Positions 8,923 through 17,247 of a DNA stretch of 53,002 nucleotides are shown piece by piece. The stretch lies in assembly GCA_024226335.1 (NCBI GenBank), contig JAAELY010000191.1, positions 1-53,002 on the forward strand. The letters run 5' to 3'. The stretch is from a bacterium. Its GTDB lineage: Bacteria > Myxococcota_A > UBA9160 > SZUA-336. Within the stretch, counting starts at the first letter, position 1. The number at the start of each line of letters is the position of its first letter. The translations under genes were made by a program, and so were the position numbers. The notes under the pieces were generated by a model that saw nothing but the letters and a program-made list of their open reading frames with translations, made no database searches and was not told the origin of the DNA.

Positions 8923-9912
8923 TCAGGCCCTTCCCGCAGCTTGTTCGTAGATCGCCGAGACGATCTCGTCCATGGGCGGATCCTCGACCCGCAGGTCGCG
9001 CAGGCGCGAAGTGCTCAGTGCGGCCTGCACGACGCATTCGACAGGAGTCTGCGAAACATCGACCTCGAGTTCGGTGGTGTGCGGGCTCCTTCCCGCGATG
9101 CGCACGCCGGGCAACTCGAATTCCACGCGCTCCTCGGAGGTGTGCAAGGTGATCAGTTTTCTCTTGATGTAGTTCCTTCGCAGGGCCGCAACGGGTTCGT
9201 CGAGCAGTAGGCGACCTTCGTGGATCACGATCACGCGATCGCAGACCCGCTCCATATCGCCGGTGTCGTGTGAGGTCAGCAGCACCGTGCGGCCATTGCT
9301 GGATTGCTCCTTGATCAGGTCGCGGATGATCGCCTTGGCGGTCACATCGAGTCCGATCGTCGGCTCGTCCAGAAACAGGACATCCGGGTCGTGCAACAGG
9401 CTCGCGGCGATCTCGCAGCGCATCCGCTCGCCCAGGGATAGCTGGCGTACGGGCCGATGGATCAGGTCTCCGATCTCGAACGCCGCGACAAGGGCATCGC
9501 AGCGCCGCCTGTGGGTCGGGAGATCTCGATCGTAGATGCGCGCGAGCAGTTCGAACGTATCGGCTGCGGGCAGGTGATACCAGAGCTGCGAGCGTTGCCC
9601 GAATACCGTACCGATGCGATAACCCAGGACGCGCCGCTGCTCCCAGGGGACGAGTCCCATGACCTCGACCCGTCCGGAACTCGGGTACAGGATTCCCGAC
9701 AAAACCTTGATCGTGGTCGACTTTCCGGCGCCGTTGGGGCCGATGAAGGCGACCCGTTCGCCGCGTTTGATCTCGAAGCCGAGTCCGTCGACTGCCCGAA
9801 CTTCGTGTTTCACGGGGCGCACGAGTTGGCGCAGAGCCGCGCGCAGGCCGGGCTCGCGCACGGCCGTGTAGAAGCGTTTGTTCAGATCTTCGACGATGAC
9901 GACGGGTTCCAT
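8923..9912 (-). CDS. ABC transporter ATP-binding protein (COG4586-like)
   Basis: This 329-aa ATPase of an ABC-2 exporter has Walker A GPNGAGKST, the Q-loop region VFGQRSQLWYHLP, signature LSLGERMRCE, Walker B VLFLDEP and switch histidine TSHD. The signature is LSLGE rather than LSGGQ, as in the NatA/COG4586 subgroup. A C-terminal domain of about 100 residues follows. The ATG at 9912 is chosen because GGAG precedes it and the protein then begins right at the ABC domain; the frame is open another 240 bases upstream without protein-like content. The stop is 1 bp from the next permease start, so the three genes form one operon. Confidence 0.9.
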   Translation of the reverse strand: MEPVVIVEDLNKRFYTAVREPGLRAALRQLVRPVKHEVRAVDGLGFEIKRGERVAFIGPNGAGKSTTIKVLSGILYPSSGRVEVMGLVPWEQRRVLGYRIGTVFGQRSQLWYHLPAADTFELLARIYDRDLPTHRRRCDALVAAFEIGDLIHRPVRQLSLGERMRCEIAASLLHDPDVLFLDEPTIGLDVTAKAIIRDLIKEQSSNGRTVLLTSHDTGDMERVCDRVIVIHEGRLLLDEPVAALRRNYIKRKLITLHTSEERVEFELPGVRIAGRSPHTTELEVDVSQTPVECVVQAALSTSRLRDLRVEDPPMDEIVSAIYEQAAGRA

Positions 9913-9947
9913 GGCGTTCTCCAAGCGGCTCGGGCGAGCCTCTAATG

Positions 9948-9982
9948 AAAAGCGCCCTTCCGGCGGGACCGGAAGGGCGCTT
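9948..9982 (-). terminator. Strong hairpin with T run, in the leader of the ABC operon
   Basis: A perfect 14-bp stem (9950-9963 with 9969-9982) and a 5-nt loop is followed on the reverse strand by TTTT. It lies 36 bp upstream of the ATPase start codon. It could end transcription arriving from the aaRS-like gene at 10393-11376, or act as an attenuator for the ABC operon. If it is a terminator, the operon promoter must lie in the 36 bp below it, which is tight. Confidence 0.7.
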
Positions 9983-10392
9983 GAAAAATCTGCTCTGTCC
10001 CTTCCGGCTACGTATTTGTCCCCATGACCGCAACAAGGGCGATCGGAGCGCACGGCTGCGAAATCGACGCGCAGCCGGCGATCAGACGCTCGTTTGTGTA
10101 GTCGTTGCGGGACATCGCTTGCGACGATCTCCCGAGACGGGCGTCTTGTCAAGCCGAATCAGGCTTTGATCAAGGGGAAACGCCAGAAATCTGCTTCAAC
10201 TGTCGCCAGAACTCGTGGTTGTCGTCACTCTCGCCCAGGAGTCGGGCAGGTCCGGGTTCCGGACAGAGATGCCGCGCAAGCGCCGCAAAAACGGGCCTCT
10301 TCTCTGTCGTCGTGCCCGCGGGTCGAACAGATCACTCTGGCTCCACCGAAATCAGCCGACCACAATAGCCCGATGAGGTGAGCGTTTCAGTA
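9983..10392. other. 410-bp region without a recognisable gene
   Basis: No frame here shows protein-like content. The only structure noticed is a small hairpin at 10250-10264 (GTCCGG-GTT-CCGGAC). The stretch separates the leftward aaRS-like gene from the leftward ABC operon and probably holds the end of the first and the promoter or leader of the second. No known RNA family was recognised. Confidence 0.45.
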
Positions 10393-11376
10393 TTAGGCCG
10401 TGGCTTCTCCAGCCGTCGGCGCAAACCCCCAGACGAAGCGATCGACGCCGAAGCCCGAGATCACCATGCGTTCTTTGCGGTTTGCCAGCATCCGCTGCGA
10501 CCAGTCGACCACGCCACCGTCTCCCACTTCGCTCTCGGCGCCCGAGGCGTCGCTCAGGAATATCTTGAAGGCCGTATCGACGTAATAGCCACGCCCACTC
10601 TCGCGCGTGTCGGAGACACTGATCTCGACGTCCGGGTGATCTCGTCGGAGCGGTGCTTCGATCGAGTCGCGAAGTGCCGCCAGTCGCAGGCCGTCAGAGA
10701 AGTCCGAGATCTCCAGACGAATGCACGAGATCTCCTTGCCGATGTCCGCGGCATCGGCAAGGGTCCGCAACCAGAAATCGAGTTGTTCGCGCAAGGCCGA
10801 GGTTTCGAATGAGAAGCTGCCTTCGTCGCGCCCGGCGGTGCACAGGCTGAACAGGCGGAAATGCGGCACGTGGCTGGCGTCGAGCAACGCCTGAGCGCGA
10901 GCGACGCGCTGGCTGGTACACAGGCGCACGCGCTCGTGCCGGTTGCTTCCGCTCGCGAGGATCTCGCGTCGTCGCACGGCGCACTCCAGGGCCAGAGCGT
11001 TAGTCGGGTCCGCGCACGCTTCCGTTCCGCGCCCCGCCGAGATGACCTTGTCCTGGTTGACGCTGGCGACCGACGAACACGCACCCAGGGGCGACAGAGG
11101 GGACAGTTCCAGTCCGCTGAAGCTCTCCGGAAGATGCGAGAACGCCAGGGCGTCGAAGGCGCGAAACCCGGCCGGATCTGCCCCCGCAGGTCGAACGAAC
11201 CGGTTGCGTCGGTACCGTGCCAGAAGATCGGGCGCCGACTGAGCAGCGACGTGGCGCCGGTAGACCTCGAGTAGGAGGGTCTGCAGATCGCTGGCCGACA
11301 GACGCTCGGTGAGCACGTCGACCAGATCGGGCACGCCCGATTTGCGTGTGATGCGCTGGAGCAATGGAGAGTCCAT
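10393..11376 (-). CDS. Orphan protein resembling a class II aminoacyl-tRNA synthetase core
   Basis: I do not recognise this 327-aa protein with certainty. Two stretches look like class II synthetase motifs. LGACSSVASVNQD...RGTEACADPTNALALE resembles the motif 2 region, and VISGFGVDRFVWGF near the C-terminus resembles motif 3 (G-x-G-x-D/E-R). No anticodon-binding domain is evident. HisZ, the HisRS paralogue that pairs with short HisG, is one possibility because hisG is about 1.2 kb away. However, that HisG is the long form, which does not need HisZ. The start is uncertain: ATG 11376 leaves 103 bp to the divergent gene, while ATGs at 11430 and 11481 are in frame; none has a good ribosome site. 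Confidence 0.6.
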   Translation of the reverse strand: MDSPLLQRITRKSGVPDLVDVLTERLSASDLQTLLLEVYRRHVAAQSAPDLLARYRRNRFVRPAGADPAGFRAFDALAFSHLPESFSGLELSPLSPLGACSSVASVNQDKVISAGRGTEACADPTNALALECAVRRREILASGSNRHERVRLCTSQRVARAQALLDASHVPHFRLFSLCTAGRDEGSFSFETSALREQLDFWLRTLADAADIGKEISCIRLEISDFSDGLRLAALRDSIEAPLRRDHPDVEISVSDTRESGRGYYVDTAFKIFLSDASGAESEVGDGGVVDWSQRMLANRKERMVISGFGVDRFVWGFAPTAGEATA

Positions 11377-11479
11377 CCACCCAGGGAATCGGATCGTCAA
11401 CGTCCGCGCAAGTCCGCGGACCGCGACCATGGATATTTCGCTAGGCTCGCGGGGTCGTTCGAAGTCGAAAGGTCCACCC

Positions 11480-12529
11480 ATGCCATCGCCGCGCGTCGCT
11501 TTCGTGATACTCGATGCGTTCCCATTTCGAGGAGTTGACGAAAAGCAGACACCCTCGCTCGCTCGGCTGCGAGAGCAGGGCGGCTGGGCTCGGGAGGGTG
11601 GGCGAGCGGAGTTGTCGGCCTCTACCTATCCGAACCACGCCACGTTCGTGACCGGTGCGGCGCCGATCGATCATGGAGTCCTCACCAGCATGGTGCTCGT
11701 CGACGGTGGCTTTCAATCGGCCCAGGAGGTCGGTCCGAGAGGCCCGACGCTCTTCACGCGCTGCAGGGAAGCGGGGCGCCGTTCCGTCGCTGTGTTTGGC
11801 GATCAGAACCTTGTGGGAGTGTGCGGCGCGCAGCAGGCCGATGCGCACTGGCCACCGGGGGGAGTCCTTCCTGAAGACGCTCCGCGCGGGGGTTTGGGGT
11901 ACGGCGCAGACGAAGCCGTGCTCTCCGGTCTGGAACAGGTCGACGTCGATTCCGCCGATCTGCTCGTCGTGCAACTCGATGAAGTCGACACGGCTCGGCA
12001 TCTGTTCGGGCCCGGACCCGGTGTGCCCGAGGTCGCGCAGCAATGCCGCCGGACGGATGCGGCTTTGGGGCAGGTGATCGAGCGGCTCGCGCCGCGTTGG
12101 GACGACACCATCCTGATTGCGGTGAGCGACCACGACCACGAGAGCGTACGCCCCGGAGCCATCGATCTGGCTGCCGAGGCTCGCGCATCCGGCCTCGATG
12201 TCCTCGTGCAGCACGACGGGACCGCGGCGCTGGTCGTGGGAGACGTCGAGGCTTCGGAACTACTCGAGTTGCCCGGGGTGAGCGGCGAAACGGCCATCGC
12301 TCCGGGTGTCTATGTGGTCTGGGGAGACGAAGGTCAGCAGTTCGGAATCGATTGGGGGCTCAAGGCGCAACACGGCAGTCCGCGCACCGCCGGACAGCTC
12401 GCCGTCGTCGGTGGGGGACACCCGCGTGTCGCCGAACTCGCGCGCTGGGTCGAAGCCGGACCTCCACCGGCCGCGGCCTGGGCGGATCGCGTGGCGGATC
12501 TGCTCGATCTGCCGGATCGCCGCAGTTGA
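11480..12529 (+). CDS. Alkaline-phosphatase-fold protein (type I phosphodiesterase/nucleotide pyrophosphatase-like)
   Basis: This 349-aa hydrolase of the alkaline phosphatase superfamily begins VAFVILDAF, where the aspartate is the usual first metal ligand. STYPNHATFVTG carries the Thr or Ser nucleophile region. DEVDTARHLFGPG, SDHDHE and a late HGS provide the remaining metal-binding Asp and His residues in the expected order. The substrate (nucleotide, phosphonate or lipid phosphodiester) cannot be told. No signal peptide is seen, so it is probably cytoplasmic. The ATG at 11480 follows AAAGGT. The gene is divergent from the aaRS-like gene and 86 bp upstream of hisG on the same strand. Confidence 0.82.
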   Translation: MPSPRVAFVILDAFPFRGVDEKQTPSLARLREQGGWAREGGRAELSASTYPNHATFVTGAAPIDHGVLTSMVLVDGGFQSAQEVGPRGPTLFTRCREAGRRSVAVFGDQNLVGVCGAQQADAHWPPGGVLPEDAPRGGLGYGADEAVLSGLEQVDVDSADLLVVQLDEVDTARHLFGPGPGVPEVAQQCRRTDAALGQVIERLAPRWDDTILIAVSDHDHESVRPGAIDLAAEARASGLDVLVQHDGTAALVVGDVEASELLELPGVSGETAIAPGVYVVWGDEGQQFGIDWGLKAQHGSPRTAGQLAVVGGGHPRVAELARWVEAGPPPAAAWADRVADLLDLPDRRS

Positions 12530-12615
12530 GGACCGGGGACCGCACCCAGATGGCCAGACGGATGGCTGCGGCTCGCTGGCACTAGGCCCCTGGAGCCGAT
12601 AAGCTCCGCCCCACC

Positions 12616-13521
12616 ATGGCACTCGGATCAAAAAGATCGAAAGAAGACAAGCAGATTTTGCGCCTCGGACTCCCGAAGGGCTCACTCCAGGACAACACTG
12701 CGGCGCTTTTCGAGCGCGCCGGTTATCGCCTGAGCTTTCCGGAGCGTTCGCTGTTTCCAACCGTCGACGATGATGAGATGGAATGCGTGCTGATCCGAGC
12801 TCAGGAGATGGCTCGCTACGTCGAAGAAGGTGTGCTGGACGCCGGTATCACCGGTCACGACTGGATCGTCGAGAACCGCGCAAAGGTGACTCAGCTCGCG
12901 GACCTGAAGTACTCCAAGCAGAGCTTCCGCCCCACGCGCTGGGTGCTGGCCGTACCCGAAGATTCCAAGATCAAGAAGGTGAGCGACCTGCAGGACAAGC
13001 GCATCGCGACCGAAGCGGTGGGGCTGGTGAAGACCTGGCTCAAGAAGCACGGTGTAAAAGCCAAGGTGGAGTTCTCCTGGGGTGCGACTGAAGTCAAGCC
13101 GCCGCTGCTGGCAGATGCGATCGTCGACGTGACCGAGACCGGTTCTTCGTTGCGTGCGAACAAACTGCGGATCGTCGATACGCTCATGGAAAGCACGCCG
13201 CGCCTGATCGCCAACAAGGACGCCTACAAGGATCCCTGGAAGCAGCGCAAGCTCGATCGTCTGGCGCTGATGCTCAACGGCGCGATCAACGCGGCCGGCA
13301 AGGTCGGGTTGATGTTGAACGCACCCTCGACGCATCTGCCCAAGGTTCTGGATCTCTTGCCCGCGCTCGCATCCCCCACGATTTCGCCCCTGGCGGACGG
13401 CAAGATGGTCGCGGTCAATACGATCATCGAAGAGGCGCTGGCGCGCGATCTGATGGCGGATCTCTTCGAGGCGGGCGCGACCGGAATCGTCGAGTTTCCG
13501 GTCAACAAGATCCTGCTCTAA
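12616..13521 (+). CDS. hisG: ATP phosphoribosyltransferase, long form
   Basis: This enzyme joins ATP and PRPP in the first step of histidine synthesis. The 301-aa protein shows [11 protein letters not shown] at the start, [24 protein letters not shown] and the PRPP-binding region [13 protein letters not shown]. An extra C-terminal domain of about 80 residues ([16 protein letters not shown] to the end) is the ACT-like regulatory domain of long-form HisG, the site of histidine feedback inhibition in the family. Long-form enzymes work as hexamers without HisZ. No other his gene is in the window. The N-terminus carries a short lysine-rich lead of about 15 residues. Confidence 0.96.
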   Translation: MALGSKRSKEDKQILRLGLPKGSLQDNTAALFERAGYRLSFPERSLFPTVDDDEMECVLIRAQEMARYVEEGVLDAGITGHDWIVENRAKVTQLADLKYSKQSFRPTRWVLAVPEDSKIKKVSDLQDKRIATEAVGLVKTWLKKHGVKAKVEFSWGATEVKPPLLADAIVDVTETGSSLRANKLRIVDTLMESTPRLIANKDAYKDPWKQRKLDRLALMLNGAINAAGKVGLMLNAPSTHLPKVLDLLPALASPTISPLADGKMVAVNTIIEEALARDLMADLFEAGATGIVEFPVNKILL

Positions 13522-13549
13522 CGCCACTGGGCGGCGCGGTCGCCTAGCC

Positions 13550-13574
13550 TGTTCCCCACAGTATACCGGGAACA
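13550..13574. promoter_or_regulatory. Possible operator upstream of the Hsp70-like gene
   Basis: TGTTCCC (13550-13556) and GGGAACA (13568-13574) form a 7-bp perfect inverted repeat with an 11-nt spacer. It lies 54 bp before the Hsp70-like start codon and 29 bp after the hisG stop. The spacing suits a dimeric regulator binding one helix face. No known binding site was recognised. Confidence 0.4.
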
Positions 13575-13627
13575 CGAAGCGTCGACCAGACTGACAATCT
13601 CGCTCTACCTGGGTTATCTCCCGAATC

Positions 13628-15031
13628 ATGTCGCGCATAGGTCTCGGGATCGATTTCGGTACGTCCAATTCTTCGGTCGCCCTCTTCGACGGTCGGAACA
13701 CGGAGTACCTGCGCGTCGACGAAGGGGATCTACCCGAGGTGATGCCCAGCGCGCTCTACCTGAATTCCGCGCTCGAGGCGGAGGTCGGAAGCAACGCGAT
13801 CTCGGCCTATATGCGCGAGAACGCTGGGCGCGTCGTGAACCTGACGCAGGAGAACGTCGGTAACATCGAAGTGACGGTCTCCGGCGGTGACAACATCCAG
13901 GGGCCGAAGGAAGAAGGTGGGGCGATCACCGATTCCTATGACGTCCACGCCTACACCGATCGCGATATGCCGGGCCGGCTGTTTCGCAGTGTGAAACGCT
14001 GGCTGGGAGACGCATCTCTGGAGCGTGTTCGCGTTTTCGACTCCCGCTACCGGATCGTGGCTCTCTTGACGCCGATGCTCACCAGCCTGCGCGAGGCCGC
14101 CGACGAGGGCAGGGCGGAGCGCCCCGCGAACATCTGGGTGGGGCGCCCCGTGCATTACGAGGGGCGCAGTCAGGAGGCCGATGAGGTGGCTGTCGAGCGC
14201 ATGCTCGAAGCTTGTGGTTATGCCGGTCTGGCCGACGTCACGCTCTACCCCGAGCCGTTGGCCGCGGTGCGCAGCTATTTGCACCGGGTTCCGGCCCGCA
14301 CCGGTGAAACCGTACTGACGTTCGATTTTGGCGGCGGTACGCTCGACCTCACGGTTGTGCGCGTGTCGGATTCGGGCTTTGACATCCTGGCGACCCACGG
14401 GATCGGCCTGGGAGGCGACGCGATCGACCGCTTGATCTACCGCACCCGAGTGTTTCCCGAACTGGGGGAGGGCGCGCTGATTCCGACGCCCGTCGACGAT
14501 CAGTTCAAGGAACTCGCCTTCCCCTTCCGCGAATTCGGGGAGCGTCTGCTCAACTGGCCTCTGGCCTACGAACTCAATCGACCCGATCTGCGCGAGCAGA
14601 TCCTGCAGGCTGCGAAATCGCGTGGAGACGTCGGCCGGCGCTTTGCCCGCCTGTACGATCTGGTCACTTTGAATCACGCCTACCGCGTCTTCCAGGCGAT
14701 CGAGCGGGCGAAGGTCGAGCTGTCTTCGTGCGATCGCACCACTCTTTCGATTCCAGAGATCGATCTCGAACTGGAGTTGCGCCGCGATGCGTTCACGCGC
14801 CTGCTCGAGCCGGTTCTTGCGGAAATCGCTCACACTATCGAGACGGTGTTGGAGCAGGCCGGCGTTGAGCCGAAGGCGATTGGCGTCGTGGTGCGCACCG
14901 GAGGATCGGCGCGGATTCCCGCGGTGATCGATCAGCTCACGCAGATCTTTCCCGGCAAGGTCGTCGAGCACGATGCGTTCACCGGGATTGCGGCGGGGCT
15001 GGCGATTTCGAGCTACGAGAGCGGCGCGTAG
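13628..15031 (+). CDS. Hsp70-family ATPase of YegD type (no substrate-binding domain)
   Basis: This 467-aa protein has the actin-like Hsp70 ATPase fold: IGLGIDFGTSNSSVA (phosphate 1) at the N-terminus, EPLAAVRSY, FDFGGGTLDLTVV (phosphate 2) near residue 235, and VVRTGGSARIPAV (adenosine motif) near residue 420. It ends soon after, so the DnaK peptide-binding and lid domains are absent. This matches the YegD subgroup of about 450 aa. A segment near residues 70-110 (VSGGDNIQGPKEEG) is an insertion relative to DnaK. Its function in the family is not established. It is downstream of hisG with a candidate operator between them. Confidence 0.88.
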   Translation: MSRIGLGIDFGTSNSSVALFDGRNTEYLRVDEGDLPEVMPSALYLNSALEAEVGSNAISAYMRENAGRVVNLTQENVGNIEVTVSGGDNIQGPKEEGGAITDSYDVHAYTDRDMPGRLFRSVKRWLGDASLERVRVFDSRYRIVALLTPMLTSLREAADEGRAERPANIWVGRPVHYEGRSQEADEVAVERMLEACGYAGLADVTLYPEPLAAVRSYLHRVPARTGETVLTFDFGGGTLDLTVVRVSDSGFDILATHGIGLGGDAIDRLIYRTRVFPELGEGALIPTPVDDQFKELAFPFREFGERLLNWPLAYELNRPDLREQILQAAKSRGDVGRRFARLYDLVTLNHAYRVFQAIERAKVELSSCDRTTLSIPEIDLELELRRDAFTRLLEPVLAEIAHTIETVLEQAGVEPKAIGVVVRTGGSARIPAVIDQLTQIFPGKVVEHDAFTGIAAGLAISSYESGA

Positions 15032-15080
15032 TCTCCCGGCGTTCCCCGCTTCTGCCGGTCCTTTGCGCTTTCGGCCCAGG

Positions 15081-15122
15081 CCAAAGAAAAACCCGGTTGG
15101 AAGCGATGCTTCCAGCCGGGTT
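15081..15122 (-). terminator. Strong terminator for the zinc-ribbon gene
   Basis: A 15-bp stem (one G-T pair) with a 3-nt loop spans 15090-15122. Read leftward it is followed by TTTTTCTTT, a good T tract. It lies 34 bp beyond the stop codon of the leftward zinc-ribbon gene and can also stop rightward Hsp70 transcripts less efficiently. Confidence 0.85.
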
Positions 15123-15156
15123 CCGATTCCGTCTGACGGTCCGGGTTCGAGCCCCG

Positions 15157-15654
15157 CTACCTCGTCATTTCCCGCAGGCCACTGGCTTCCCATTCCTTGG
15201 AAAGCTGCTGGAGCTTGCGGTTGAATTCGTCGAAATCATCGTCGAACGAAAGGATGATCTCGGTCGTGCGCGGGATGTCGTCGCCAGAAAGCAGTCCGCG
15301 ATAGCGGTTGAGATTGGCGAGGATGGCTTCGGCGACCTTGAGCGCGCGCTTCTCGGTCTTGATCAGCGGCGACTGCAGAGTGTAGACGTTGTTGCGGCCC
15401 CAGAGACTCTCGTCGCGAACGATCGCGATCTCTCGGTAGATGCCGTGGATCGGGTCGAAGTTGTACTCGACGCGGACCTCTTTGAAGATGTCGGAGTTGC
15501 CGGTGTAAAAGCCTCGCTCCTTCTCGACCTTGCCCAGCTGGCGGCAGCGGGGGCAGTAGAAGGTGTCACCGTGGTTGAGCAAGAAAACGCCCTTGGCGTA
15601 ATCCTCGCACTCAGTGTTCTCGCAGTAACCGACCCCGCGCTTCATTCGTGCCAT
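15157..15654 (-). CDS. Zinc-ribbon protein of unknown function
   Basis: This is a 165-aa soluble protein. An N-terminal zinc ribbon has four cysteines (residues 11, 16, 34 and 37; C-x4-C ... C-x2-C). It is followed by a basic/aromatic central region (RVEYNFDPIHGIYREIAIVRDE) and an acidic C-terminal helix (FDDDFDEFNRKLQQL). I recognise no specific family. The Cys arrangement suggests nucleic-acid or protein binding. The ATG at 15654 is chosen for the GGGAGAT upstream; an in-frame ATG three codons on is possible, and the open frame continues upstream without protein-like content. A strong terminator follows. Confidence 0.75.
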   Translation of the reverse strand: MARMKRGVGYCENTECEDYAKGVFLLNHGDTFYCPRCRQLGKVEKERGFYTGNSDIFKEVRVEYNFDPIHGIYREIAIVRDESLWGRNNVYTLQSPLIKTEKRALKVAEAILANLNRYRGLLSGDDIPRTTEIILSFDDDFDEFNRKLQQLSKEWEASGLREMTR

Positions 15655-16360
15655 CTGACTGGATCTCCCAAGGCCTTCCCGGCCTGTCTGCTCGACTGTC
15701 CTGCGGCGCTGTCCCGAGTTCCAGCGTGGCTGAGACACTTTCTCAGATGTCGTTGCTGCCCTGCGGCGCAACCAACTCAAACTGAGAAGTTCTCCCAACC
15801 TCATCCTGCCGCCCCCCGCAGCTGGAACACGTCCGCACCGATGTGAACTGAATCCAACTTTCGTGCCAGATCGAGCATGCCGCTCGATGGTCGCTTTGAA
15901 ATCGCCTGTTTGGCTGCCTGATCTGCCGTGCCATTGCCTTCTCGAGAAGTAGGCTTGTTGCCAGAGTGGTGGGTCACCCGCCTCCTCGAATGAGAAGTCG
16001 ACTCCCCACCCCCTCCCAGAGGCGCAGAACAAAGGTGTGGATCGCTACAGATCGAGCCCCATCCTGGATCTGCGGAATCCGCAGTTGCGCAGGAATGAAA
16101 AGGCCGGGGTAGGAGGGGACGTGAAGAGCACTCGTTCTCGCAAATAGTCAGTGGAAAGCCGTGATCGCGACTGCCCAGTACGATTAATCCCCGAGCGCTC
16201 CGCTTTGTCAACTGTTCTGTGCAAAGCGCCAAAACAGCCGCGAAGGCGAGGGGTTGAAGCCGCCCTGAAACTCGCGGTCAAGCACATTCTAGGGGCCGAG
16301 ATCGGCCTGTGCAAAACTCTTCCGGATTTCAGGCTGCGGGTCGGACCCCTCAGGGACCGA
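15655..16360. other. 706-bp gene-free region with four TGAGAA-type dyads
   Basis: No convincing gene was found on either strand. Four dyad-like sites lie within 270 bp: CTGAGA-n5-TCTCAG at 15730-15746, GAGAA-g-TTCTC at 15784-15794, the 12-bp palindrome CTTCTCGAGAAG at 15938-15949, and a half-site TGAGAAG near 15991. They are upstream of the leftward zinc-ribbon gene and may be operators for one regulator. The ccm operon ends at the right edge. The frame open upstream of the zinc-ribbon gene has no protein-like composition. Confidence 0.45.
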
Positions 16361-16483
16361 TCAGATCCTCGGATCTTCCTCTCCCAGCTCTTTTCGCAGC
16401 TCCGAGCGACGCGCGCGCAGGTGCAACTCGTAGCCCGCGAGCGTGACCAGGACCGTTGCGTAGGCCGCGATGACCCAGGCCAT
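16361..16483 (-). CDS. ccmD: CcmD-like small heme exporter subunit
   Basis: This 40-aa membrane peptide has one transmembrane helix (AWVIAAYATVLVTLAGYELHL) followed by a basic stretch (RARRSELRKEL). That is the usual design of CcmD, which holds CcmE to the CcmABC complex. Its ATG overlaps the ccmC stop by one base (TGATG), as expected for a coupled operon gene. The gene is very short and would be missed by length filters. The call rests on position, size and topology rather than on strong sequence identity. Confidence 0.8.
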   Translation of the reverse strand: MAWVIAAYATVLVTLAGYELHLRARRSELRKELGEEDPRI

Positions 16484-17241
16484 CACGCGCCTCCCTGCAG
16501 ATCGCGCAGCAGCAGGCGCTCGTCCAGGCGCGCGATTTCGAGGCGCCGCGCGGCCAGGTATCCGAAACAAAGGACGTAGGCCAGCATGCCGACCGCCAGG
16601 GTCTGGGACATCTCGGCCGGCAGCCCCGCGCGCGCGGGGTTGCTCGGGTGCAGGGTGCTGCCCTTCGCGATGTCGACTGCGAAATACACGAAGGGAATCG
16701 CGGCTGTGCCGAGGATTCCGTAGATCGAAGTGAAGGTTCGGGCCGTGTCGCTGCCAAACGTCAATCCGCGCAGGAACAGGTAGGCAACGTAGACGAACCA
16801 GAGTACGAGCGCGGAGGTCAGACGAAGGTCCCAGACCCACCAGTGTCCCCAGATGGGTTTCGCCCAGATCGGCCCGGTGATCAGGCCGAGCGTGCAAAAG
16901 ACGATGCCGACCTCGGCCGCGGCCAGCGCGAAGTGGTCCCATTGTTCCTTGCGCGAAACCAGGTAGCCGATGCCGCCGACCGCCGTGAGTGCAAAGCCCA
17001 GGTAGGCGGGAGGCCAGCACGGGACGTGGGCGTAAAAGATCTTCTGAGGCAGGCCCTGGACCTTTTCCAGCGGCGCGTAGAAACCGGCCATGGCCAGCCA
17101 GGCCGCGCCTGCGAACAGCGCCAGGAAACCGACCATCCGGGTGGCATCGCTGCGTTCGGCCTCGCCCAGCGCAAGCCGGATCAGCCAGGCGACGATCGCC
17201 AGAAGCGTCAGCGTGAACAGGGCGTAGAGCGCGCCGGTCAT
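16483..17241 (-). CDS. ccmC: Heme exporter/handling protein CcmC
   Basis: This inner-membrane protein loads heme onto CcmE. The 252-aa sequence has six hydrophobic helices and the tryptophan-rich WWD signature GHWWVWDLRLT near residue 132. Conserved histidines occur in YAHVPCW and in the STLHPSNP loop, the likely axial heme ligands. It starts 6 bp after ccmB and is coupled to ccmD at its end. All expected features are present. Confidence 0.95.
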   Translation of the reverse strand: MTGALYALFTLTLLAIVAWLIRLALGEAERSDATRMVGFLALFAGAAWLAMAGFYAPLEKVQGLPQKIFYAHVPCWPPAYLGFALTAVGGIGYLVSRKEQWDHFALAAAEVGIVFCTLGLITGPIWAKPIWGHWWVWDLRLTSALVLWFVYVAYLFLRGLTFGSDTARTFTSIYGILGTAAIPFVYFAVDIAKGSTLHPSNPARAGLPAEMSQTLAVGMLAYVLCFGYLAARRLEIARLDERLLLRDLQGGA

Positions 17242-17247
17242 GGCTTG

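Noticed and set aside
10094-10381. + strand frames of 87-95 codons in the gap upstream of the ABC operon
   Set aside because: No ribosome site, no conserved motif, and irregular composition.
15137-15160. A stretch GGGTTCGAGCCCCGC that resembles a tRNA T-arm
   Set aside because: The stem pairs at only four of five positions, no D-arm or anticodon arm lies upstream, and the upstream sequence is already used in the terminator hairpin at 15090-15122.
15655-16032. N-terminal extension of the zinc-ribbon protein, and a 143-codon frame at 15801-16232
   Set aside because: Both have composition typical of non-coding GC-rich DNA, no ribosome site and no recognisable motif.
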